This document shows positions 43,456-49,593 of a stretch of DNA of 49,593 bases, one piece after another. This DNA is from Iphinoe sp. HA4291-MV1 (GTDB lineage Bacteria; Cyanobacteriota; Cyanobacteriia; Cyanobacteriales; Nostocaceae): the NCBI GenBank assembly GCA_019359415.1, contig JAHHHH010000057.1, positions 1-49,593 on the forward strand, read 5' to 3'. Both the position numbers and the translations under genes were made by a program. The notes under the pieces are model-generated. The model worked only from the letters and a program-made list of their open reading frames with translations. It had not been told where the DNA came from and ran no database searches. Within the stretch, counting starts at the first letter, position 1, and every line of letters begins with the position of its first letter.

Positions 43456-44373
43456 TCATCTCTCCTTGAGTTGGACGCTACGGTTTAACAAATTCATCAC
43501 TAAGGAGACACTCAGGCTAATGGTTAGATAAGTAACCATAATTAACAGCATAACTTCTACAGCTCGACCTGTTTGGTTAAAAGTTGTGGAAGCAACAAAG
43601 TAAATATCAGGATAGCCGATCGCAATTGCTAAACTAGAATTCTTAGCTAGGTTGAGGTACTGGCTTGTCAACGGTGGAATAATGAGCCGTAAAGCTTGGG
43701 GAAAAACCACAAGCCGTAAGAGTAAATACGGCTTTAAACCTAATGCTCGTGCTGCTTCCCATTGTCCTTTAGGGACTGATAAAATCCCAGCTCTGACAAT
43801 TTCGGCGATGAAAGCACCAGTGTACAGCGTCAATCCCAGAACAAGTGTTGATAATTCAGAAGAGAGCTGTATTCCAAAAGGAAGGGTCACTCCTCGATTG
43901 TTAATATTTATAAACCCAAGTAGAGAAATTTGATTTTCTATTTTTGGCAAACTTAGGAAAAGAGCAAAGTACCAAAAGAACAATTGCAGAAGTAAAGGCG
44001 TGTTGCGTAAGGTTTCAACATACACTAGAGCTAGCTGACGTACTAACCAATTATCTGATAGCCGCCCCACTCCCACAGTAATACCAACAATTGTTGCCAG
44101 AATGATGCCAAAAACTATAACTTGCAGAGAGTTCACCAGTCCAACTAATAAAGCACGGCTATAGGGGTCAGAAGGCTTGTAAGAAATGGGAGTTTCACCA
44201 ATATCAAAGGATGCTTGAGATTGTAGAAAATCAAATCCTAGTTGGAGACCTAGCCGCTGGAGATTGTATGTCAGGTTGTGCCATAGTATCATCACGACGA
44301 TGACAGCTATGAACACAGCTATTAACTGACCGACAACAGGAAAAAACTTTCGGTTGCGCCAAATTGGAGTCAT
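43456..44373 (-). CDS. natG: Amino-acid ABC transporter permease 1 (NatG-like)
   Basis: A 305-residue permease of the AapQ/BztB type. EAA loop: EAARALGLKPYLLLRLVVFPQALRLIIPPLTSQYL in pieces (about 215-250); the extended loop between TM1 and TM2 contains SQASFDIGETPISYKPSDPYSRALLVGL, characteristic of general/acidic amino-acid transporters. It pairs with the next permease gene, and the binding protein gene is 143 bp upstream. Confidence 0.87.
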   Translation of the reverse strand: MTPIWRNRKFFPVVGQLIAVFIAVIVVMILWHNLTYNLQRLGLQLGFDFLQSQASFDIGETPISYKPSDPYSRALLVGLVNSLQVIVFGIILATIVGITVGVGRLSDNWLVRQLALVYVETLRNTPLLLQLFFWYFALFLSLPKIENQISLLGFININNRGVTLPFGIQLSSELSTLVLGLTLYTGAFIAEIVRAGILSVPKGQWEAARALGLKPYLLLRLVVFPQALRLIIPPLTSQYLNLAKNSSLAIAIGYPDIYFVASTTFNQTGRAVEVMLLIMVTYLTISLSVSLVMNLLNRSVQLKER

Positions 44374-44515
44374 AGTAAATGTAAGAATTCAGGAGTCAGG
44401 AGTCAGAATTCAGAATTCAGAATTAACCAATAGAAATAGCACAGCTTGTTAGTAATCTACTGACTTTCTCAAGTTTCCATATTCAAGATCAAGAAAAAGA
44501 ATCAGTTTGACTTCT

Positions 44516-45559
44516 TTATCGGAAAGGAGGAGCGTAAAGAATACCACCTTTATTCCAAAGTTTGTTTACACCCCGCTCCAGTTTTAACTCAGATTTTTTA
44601 CCTAAATGACGCTCATAAATTTCACCATAATTGCCTACGTGTTTGATAATACGAACAACGAAGTCATTTGTTAAACCCATACCTTTGCCAAGGTTCCCTT
44701 CTGTACCTAGCAAGCGCTTAACTTCTGGGTTACTACTGTTTGCTAATTGACCAACATTTTGGGAACTCACTCCCAGTTCTTCAGCATTGATAAGAGCAAA
44801 AATTGTCCATCTCACCATCTCAAACAACTTAGAATCCCCATTGACAACAGCAGGTGCTAGAGGTTCTTTTGACAGCACAATATCTAAAACAACGTGGTCA
44901 TTAGGTTTTTTCAGAGTGGTGCGACGAGAAACGAGTGCAGAACGGTCTAATGTGATGCCTTCGCAGCGACCTTGCTCGTAGGTGGCAAAAACTGTGTTAG
45001 CATCTTCAAAGACTAAAGGCTTGTAGTTAATACCGCGTTGCCGCATTTGGTCTGCTAAATTCTGTTCATGAGTGGTTCCTGTCCCGATACAGATGGATTT
45101 ACCCTTAAAGTCTTCCAGCGTTTTGATGTTACTATTTTTTCTCACCATTATGCCTTGACCGTCGTAAAATACCGCAGCAGGAAATTTCAGACCTATAGAG
45201 GTATCTCGGCTCATTGTCCAAGTCGTATTTCGGCTTAGGATGTCTACTTCGCCTGTTTGCAGGGCTGTAAAACGTTCTTTGGAGTTTAAGTTGCGGAATT
45301 CTACTTTCTTGGGGTCATCAAAAAGTGCTGCAGCGATCGCACGGCAAACATCCACATCTAACCCTGCGTATTCACCGTTAGACTTAACATAGCTAAATCC
45401 TGGCAATTGTCCGCTCACACCGCAGATGAGTTTACCACGGCTTTTGATTGTATCCAACAGACTTTTATCACTTCCTCCTACCTGTCCAGCACAAGCACTC
45501 AATAAAAAGACTAGGGGTAAAGTCGCTAGCAGTGATAATCCCCATTGACGCTTCAACAT
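44516..45559 (-). CDS. natF: Amino-acid ABC transporter binding lipoprotein (NatF-like)
   Basis: A 347-residue periplasmic binding protein of the AapJ/BztA type. The signal MLKRQWGLSLLATLPLVF ends in a lipobox LSAC. SBP_bac_3 domain: GKLICGVSGQLPGFSYVKSNGEYAGLDVDVCRAIAAALF in pieces, EVDILSRNTTWTMSRDTS, GEIYERHLG near the end. ATG 45559 has GAGGAG 11 bases upstream; the TTG at 45583 is not needed. First gene of the natFGH-bgtA-like operon, so it determines specificity (acidic and neutral polar amino acids in Anabaena). Confidence 0.88.
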   Translation of the reverse strand: MLKRQWGLSLLATLPLVFLLSACAGQVGGSDKSLLDTIKSRGKLICGVSGQLPGFSYVKSNGEYAGLDVDVCRAIAAALFDDPKKVEFRNLNSKERFTALQTGEVDILSRNTTWTMSRDTSIGLKFPAAVFYDGQGIMVRKNSNIKTLEDFKGKSICIGTGTTHEQNLADQMRQRGINYKPLVFEDANTVFATYEQGRCEGITLDRSALVSRRTTLKKPNDHVVLDIVLSKEPLAPAVVNGDSKLFEMVRWTIFALINAEELGVSSQNVGQLANSSNPEVKRLLGTEGNLGKGMGLTNDFVVRIIKHVGNYGEIYERHLGKKSELKLERGVNKLWNKGGILYAPPFR

Positions 45560-45882
45560 TAACCAACTTTCTCCTCTACTCAATAAAGACTAAGATACTT
45601 TATTGTTTCCTAAATGGTTGCAAAAGTTATCAATTTATACTGGCAATATTAAAACTAGCGACTTACGCCATTGTTTTGATAAGCTAAACCACATCTAATT
45701 TTCCAGAGTGAGCCAAGGCAGTAAAAGGTTTCAGGCGACAAATTATGCAACTTTTATGTGGAACAGCTTATACTTTCGTCGTTCAATATTAAACTTTTTA
45801 AACAAAAAATATCTATCGGATATTGCGTCATCAACTTGCTTCATGCTTGATTCAAATTGAAGATGGAACAGACCAGTATTCT
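45560..45882. other. Promoter region of the amino-acid transport operon
   Basis: AT-rich upstream region of the natF-like gene. I looked for an NtcA box (GTA-N8-TAC) on both strands and did not find a convincing one. No gene is supported. Confidence 0.4.
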
Positions 45883-46833
45883 CTATACTGGTTTACGTGC
45901 AATGAACACCGCATGAGCTTTTGGCAAATAATACTGACCATAACTACGCATCGTTTGAACCAGAAAGCCAACTTGACTTAGTTCTCTAGCAATATCTGAC
46001 GATTTATATAATCGCAGACGGTGTACTTCGTCAGCCCGTCTGTAGCATTCTTCTACCTTCAGTAGATCACAAAGTTTTTTAGAAGCCCTGCCACATCAGC
46101 ATTCCACCAAAACACTCGGACACAATAAAAGAACCTATTAATCAACATTTCAGCCAATACCGTTAGTTGCCCCAAAGCGATCGCTCTTAAACTAAAGCTG
46201 TTTGTCTCCTTGTCAGCGAGGGCACAAACCCTCATTCTTACGTCAGTTTCGGAAAGTTTGTGATCTACTGACCTTGCGAAAGGTAATGATTCGACGAGTT
46301 AACATCTGTTGTTCTGGCTCTTCCTCCTTTTCGACGAGAACTACCCAATCCTTTCCTTGAGTGAATCCTTTAGTGATGTTTTCTGGTGTGACTTGTCCCG
46401 GCTCTGCAATGTCGAAAAGCAAAACACCCCCAGGAGTTAAAGCACTGTATATGCGATGGAAAAGCTGAAGGAGCATTTTGCTATTGTTGTCTGAATCAAA
46501 TAAGTAGTTGAAGCATTCACCAATCGACGTGACAGCATTGCACGGTGGGATATCTACCTTGAACAGTGAACTAATCTGAAACTCAGCATCTGGGACTCTT
46601 TTTCGTGCAATAGCAATCAGCGGCTCAGAAATATCAACTCCAAAAACATGGTAATGAGCTTTGGTGAACTCTTGTGCTGATAATCCGCTTCCACAACCCA
46701 AATCCACCACTAGACCTTCTTGTATTTTGTTTTGCTTTAATATTTCTAATATGCCAAGAGCAGATTTAAGAGCGTAGTCACTGAAACCGACATCATGAAT
46801 ATACGCAAGGTCTTCTTTGTAGTAGTCTTTCAT
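45883..46833 (-). pseudogene. SAM-dependent methyltransferase split by a miniature element
   Basis: The 5' part (46833-46271) encodes a class I methyltransferase: SAM-binding motif I VVDLGCGSGLSAQ (about 42-54), VFGVDISEPLI, and PGGVLLFDIAEPG. The frame then enters an inserted element and stops at 46243 after KVSRSQTFRN. The 3' part (46054-45883) encodes the missing end, RADEVHRLRLYKSSDI ... SYGQYYLPKAHAVFIARKPV. Deleting the element plus one ACCTT duplicate (216 bp) joins them as FRKVEECYRRADEVHRL in one frame, 244 residues in total. The protein now made would be a 196-residue truncated form that keeps the SAM fold, so partial activity cannot be excluded. Substrate unknown. Confidence 0.88.
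46060..46270. mobile_element. 211-bp miniature inverted-repeat element (family A, copy 2)
   Basis: Ends CAGTAGATCACAAA (46060-46073) and TTTGTGATCTACTG (46257-46270) are perfect 14-bp inverted repeats. The 5-bp duplication ACCTT flanks it (46055-46059, 46271-46275). Interior on the minus strand has GTAAGAATGAGGGTTTG and AGAGCGATCGCTT in the same order and place as copy 1 (36148-36359). No open frame of its own. It interrupts a methyltransferase gene, so insertion is younger than the gene. Confidence 0.9.
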
Positions 46834-46895
46834 ATGGATTCTCGGTCAATATTCGCTTTGGACGAATGTGAACATGTGAAACCGATGATAGCATT

Positions 46896-47600
46896 TTAGA
46901 AATTGATTTTTGCAGCTAGACTTTTCAAATCTGGTACTTCCAAATCTGGTTTGCCTTGAGCAAGTAGAGCAGCCCCTGAACCTTCTTTACCTAGTCTGCG
47001 ATTTACCCAAACCGTCGATAACCTCAAGGAATTTGCTGGAACAATGTCATGGTAGATACTACCAGCAACATGTAGAATCTTCTCAGAGGGTATGCCAATT
47101 TCTGCAATACGAGCGATCGCTAAGAGAAAATTTTGCACAGAAGGTTTATAGCTTTTCACACTCTCAGCAGTCACAACCTCATCAAACTCAACTTGCAGAT
47201 GTTTTGCACTGAAGGCAAACAGGTCATCATCAACATTAGAAATGATTGCTAGTTTGAATTGCTGTTTCAGCGTCTTGAGGGCTTCAACAGTGTCAGGAAA
47301 AGGTTGCCAGTGTTTGATAGAATTAGCAAGTGCATTTAACTCCTCAGGAGAAGGCGTAAATCCAAATTGTTCTCCAAACTTTTGCACAACTCCCCTGAGA
47401 ACATCTTTGTACTTGCGGTACTCTCCCTGCTCAAGATTGGATTCAAAGCCAGCAAACAACTCAAGGATTTCGTTCTCACTCAGTTGAATCTGATGGGTTA
47501 CGAGAACTGGCTGCAACGCATCCAGCACACCTTTTTCCCAATCAATCAAAGTTCCATAGCAGTCAAAGGTCAAGACTTCATATTGATTCAGGTTAATCAT
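46896..47600 (-). CDS. HAD superfamily hydrolase (haloacid dehalogenase type II-like)
   Basis: A 234-residue HAD protein: motif I FDCYGTLIDW (nucleophile Asp13, with the aromatic Tyr of 2-haloacid dehalogenase-like members), motif II LAIISNVDDD, motif III Lys in SYKPS and motif IV VAGSIYHDIVPAN. The four-helix cap lies between residues 20 and 90. It hydrolyses a small organic phosphate or halide; substrate unknown. It starts at ATG 47600. Same strand as the broken methyltransferase, 62 bp upstream. Confidence 0.9.
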   Translation of the reverse strand: MINLNQYEVLTFDCYGTLIDWEKGVLDALQPVLVTHQIQLSENEILELFAGFESNLEQGEYRKYKDVLRGVVQKFGEQFGFTPSPEELNALANSIKHWQPFPDTVEALKTLKQQFKLAIISNVDDDLFAFSAKHLQVEFDEVVTAESVKSYKPSVQNFLLAIARIAEIGIPSEKILHVAGSIYHDIVPANSLRLSTVWVNRRLGKEGSGAALLAQGKPDLEVPDLKSLAAKINF

Positions 47601-47868
47601 GGTTTGGTGCTCCCTAACTCATTTAATCAAGCCTGTTTTGTGCTAGTTCTTATAGATAGATATTAAATCAGTTGACGACCACAGAGGTAATAGGAGTTTT
47701 CGTTGCTTTTGCCGACTTTCTCCGTCGCCAAACCTTGTAATATAAAATTGGCACTGCAGAGCGAGACAATAGTAAATATGCCACTTACCCTGTCATTAAG
47801 GAAATCGCTAATCCTTGGAAAATTGGGTCAGTAATTGTTGCAGAAGTTTATTTAGGAGGTAAACTGCA
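47601..47868. other. Intergenic region with a coding-like fragment
   Basis: Nothing definite. Between about 47750 and 47897 one plus-strand frame reads YATYPVIKEIANPWKIG followed by SVIVAEVYLGGKLQCYK without a start codon; it could be the remnant of a lost gene before the antitoxin-like pseudogene. I do not recognise it. Confidence 0.35.
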
Positions 47869-48084
47869 ATGCTACAAACCATTGAAGGAATATATAGAAA
47901 CGGCAAAATTGAACTCACTGAAATACCACAAGGTATTACTGAAAGCCGCGTATTTGTTACTTTCTTATAAACGAAATCCACTACTTGGTCAGAAATGATT
48001 ATTCAACATCAAGGCGTAGCAGAAAGTATTATTTTTGAATCATATCGAGATGAACTGCTACCACCGAAGGAAATAGAGTTTTAA
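47869..48084 (+). pseudogene. Antitoxin-like gene interrupted by a nonsense codon
   Basis: ATG 47869 has a strong TAGGAGGT site 8-15 bases upstream. The frame reads MLQTIEGIYRNGKIELTEIP then SRVFVTFL and a TAA (47968-47970). If the TAA is read as a mutated GAA/CAA codon, the same frame continues TKSTTWSEMIIQHQGVAES ... DELLPPKEIEF to TAA at 48082-48084, a 71-residue protein. The N-terminal part matches the cyanobacterial DUF104-like antitoxin type as I remember it. No toxin gene is adjacent; the region 47970-48084 ends in a VapB-like pattern. Confirmation needs homologues. Confidence 0.6.
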
Positions 48085-48238
48085 TGATGGGTTACTTACT
48101 CGACACGTAACCGTTTACGGGGGGGTAAGAATTTGATAGGGTTTGAGGGATCTTTAAACTCGTAAATTAGAGGATCCGAGGCTAAATCATGAGAAGAAAT
48201 CACCTGTAATCTTCATTCTATAGTTACACCCTGAACCC

Positions 48239-48637
48239 TTACAAATAACTCAAATTTCCATCATTATTTTCGATTCCCCGAATTAGAATTGATGTTGATT
48301 TGAATTTACCATTCTTCCTACGACAACTTGCTGAGAGAGTTGCGCCAGAAACAGAAATTTTACTACAAGAACTTTGATAAGTACTAGGAGATGTGGATCT
48401 AAAATAACTCAAGTTTCCATCATTATTTTCGATTCCCCGAATTAGAATTGATGTTGATTTGAATTTACCATTCTTCCTACGACAACTTGCTGAGAGAGTT
48501 GCGCCAGAAACAGAAATTTTACTACAGGAACTTTGATAAGTACTAGAAGAAGTGGGACTGGACAAAGCAATATCAAGAGGAATTGCAGCTAAGATTGTAC
48601 AACAAGCTGTCAACGTTACTTTTTTGAGTAAAGACAT
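48239..48637 (-). CDS. Secreted cyanovirin-N-like (CVNH) lectin
   Basis: A 132-residue protein: signal peptide (about 1-27, with an AxxLDIALSS cleavage region) followed by two 53-residue repeats. Each repeat reads TYQSSCSKISVSGATLSASCRRKNGKF in pieces, then STSILIRGIENNDGNLSY. This is the cyanovirin-N pattern (C...L...C.R.NG...SSI.L...I.N.DG.L) with two Cys per repeat for the two disulfides. Cyanovirin-N is itself two ~50-residue halves, so the predicted protein is one complete CVNH domain. It should bind high-mannose glycans outside the cell. The repeats are nearly identical at DNA level (48243 and 48402, 159 bp apart), which is unusual. Confidence 0.85.
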   Translation of the reverse strand: MSLLKKVTLTACCTILAAIPLDIALSSPTSSSTYQSSCSKISVSGATLSASCRRKNGKFKSTSILIRGIENNDGNLSYFRSTSPSTYQSSCSKISVSGATLSASCRRKNGKFKSTSILIRGIENNDGNLSYL

Positions 48638-49097
48638 GAGTATCTCTTTTGAAGAATTGAGCTTTATTACGAGTATCGGGAGTGTATATCTTACCGAAGA
48701 AGAATTCAGGAGTCAGGAGACAGCGCTGCAGAATGAACTCCTGTGCGACTGGTGGATGAATAATGGTCTAAAGCCCCCGATTTGAATCGTGGAAGAAATA
48801 GAAAAGCAAAGCAGCTTTGTTGAAACCCCTGGCTTCTCCCAAAGGGAGACGCGCAAGGGACAGACAGACTCTGTTGGTGAATTCTTGAAACCTTCATTAT
48901 TTCGTAGGTTGGGTTTCACTTCGTTCAACCCAATCTATGCCGTATTCATGAGTTTTTCGTAAGATTCCTAATGTTAAGAAATATTTCGCCAACAGAGTCA
49001 CAGACATGGGGTATTCTGACTTATGACTCCTTCCTTCCCATTTTAATTTACCTAAAATTTAAGGTATTCAACAAGGAAACAAAGAATGACCGATACA
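48638..49097. other. Intergenic region with repeats
   Basis: No gene supported. Contains the palindromic GTTGGGTT...AACCCAA repeat (48905-48937, a common cyanobacterial dispersed hairpin) and fragments of the 'ctcccaaagggagacgcg' repeat family (48836-48855) related to the patch at 3815-4010. The frames here lack start signals. Confidence 0.5.
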
Positions 49098-49100
49098 CTA

Positions 49101-49221
49101 GAACACCGATTCAGTATTCACCAATTGTGATAAAAAACCCGGTTTCTTCTCATTGAAATAACGAAATATCAGTCTTTCCAGCAACATAAACCGGGTTTAT
49201 GGCATTAATGAATCGGTGTTC
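49101..49221. mobile_element. 121-bp TA-flanked miniature element (IS630/mariner-type MITE)
   Basis: GAACACCGATTCA (49101-49113) and TGAATCGGTGTTC (49209-49221) are inverted terminal repeats, flanked on each side by TA inside the longer match CTAG...CTAG. TA duplication is the signature of IS630/Tc1-mariner transposition. A second inverted pair, AACCCGGTTT and AAACCGGGTT, lies within. No coding frame of its own. Confidence 0.8.
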
Positions 49222-49290
49222 TAGCAGGAAGCTGATAGACAAGGCATTCCCAAAAGTCCCCTACTCCGAGAACAAACATGTCAACGTTAA

Positions 49291-49434
49291 GAGGATGTTT
49301 GAAAAGTCTAAGAGCGTGTGTTTCACTACCCTAGCTACTGAGAAACTGCTACCTTGAGAATCTGGGTTTTGGGATTTGCGATCGCGCCCCTGAGTCTGAC
49401 TTAAGGCTCAAGCAGACCCTTTTCAAACAACCTC
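49291..49434. mobile_element. 144-bp miniature element flanked by TAA
   Basis: GAGGATGTTTGAAAAGTCT at the left end and AGACCCTTTTCAAACAACCTC at the right end are inverse with one mismatch and a two-base indel. TAA flanks both sides (49288-49290 and 49435-49437), as for elements of the IS5-like group that duplicate three bases. No open frame within. The family is assigned tentatively. Confidence 0.65.
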
Positions 49435-49437
49435 TAA

Positions 49438-49593
49438 GGGTAAGAAATCACCATTTGATGGAGATATATACTTTAAATGGTCATAAACTGAGCTTTAGAA
49501 AAAGTCTGAAATCGCAACGTCAGCAAGGAATTTAATTCCTGAGTATGCGTTTGATGTGCTGTATCTATAAAGCGAGAAATGGCTGTTTGAAAT
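49438..49593. other. Right window edge, no gene seen
   Basis: AT-rich, with several stops in every frame. Nothing supported. Confidence 0.4.

Noticed and set aside
45560-45882. NtcA-regulated promoter for the amino-acid operon
   Set aside because: No GTA-N8-TAC match was found by eye on either strand.

Overview
The window looks like a chromosomal segment of a multicellular, probably heterocyst-forming (Nostocales-type) cyanobacterium. The evidence is the dense scatter of the HIP1 octamer GCGATCGC, long arrays of heptanucleotide repeats (the STRR class described in filamentous cyanobacteria), cyanobacterial families (DUF1825, DUF1400-type hydrolase, Uma2, group-2 sigma factor) and a NatFGH-BgtA-like amino-acid uptake operon. 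No rRNA or tRNA gene was recognised and no genus is assigned.

Layout. 1-0.9 kb: the tail of an IS630-like transposase and AT-rich spacer. 0.87-3.8 kb: the most interesting locus, a 58-residue peptide gene with two exact copies of a nine-residue Asp-rich repeat, then a JmjC/cupin oxygenase, a sucrase/ferredoxin-like [2Fe-2S] protein and a convergent GNAT; this has the shape of an unrecognised peptide-modification (RiPP-like) cassette. 4-21.6 kb: mostly housekeeping genes (UvrD-like helicase, membrane glycosyltransferase, TauD-type dioxygenase, signal peptidase I, HhH protein, TM2/SHOCT protein, DUF1825, Uma2, class A PBP, TyrS, PyrF, family 4 uracil-DNA glycosylase, PriA). 22.8-31.8 kb: group-2 sigma factor, TonB-dependent receptor, a repeat-rich gap with a 63-bp tandem array, two small hypotheticals, TruB, DUF1400-type hydrolase, EamA transporter. 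32-36 kb: Eis-like acetyltransferase and a polar amino-acid ABC transporter whose ATPase is divergent from its binding protein and permease. 36.5-39.8 kb: a HigBA-type toxin-antitoxin pair with a palindromic operator, an aromatic amino-acid permease and an Rpn/PD-(D/E)XK-type protein. 40-45.6 kb: SGNH hydrolase, di-iron hydroxylase and the second amino-acid ABC operon. 45.9-49.6 kb: a methyltransferase gene split by a small transposon-like element, HAD hydrolase, an antitoxin-like pseudogene, a cyanovirin-N-like lectin and two further miniature elements.

The second theme is repeat invasion. Heptamer arrays sit in frame inside the helicase, the glycosyltransferase and PriA (twice). Two related ~211-bp elements have 14-bp terminal inverted repeats and perfect 5-bp target duplications; removing one restores the methyltransferase reading frame exactly. 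Other palindromic elements supply the start codon of pyrF and lie directly before the signal peptide of an ABC binding lipoprotein.
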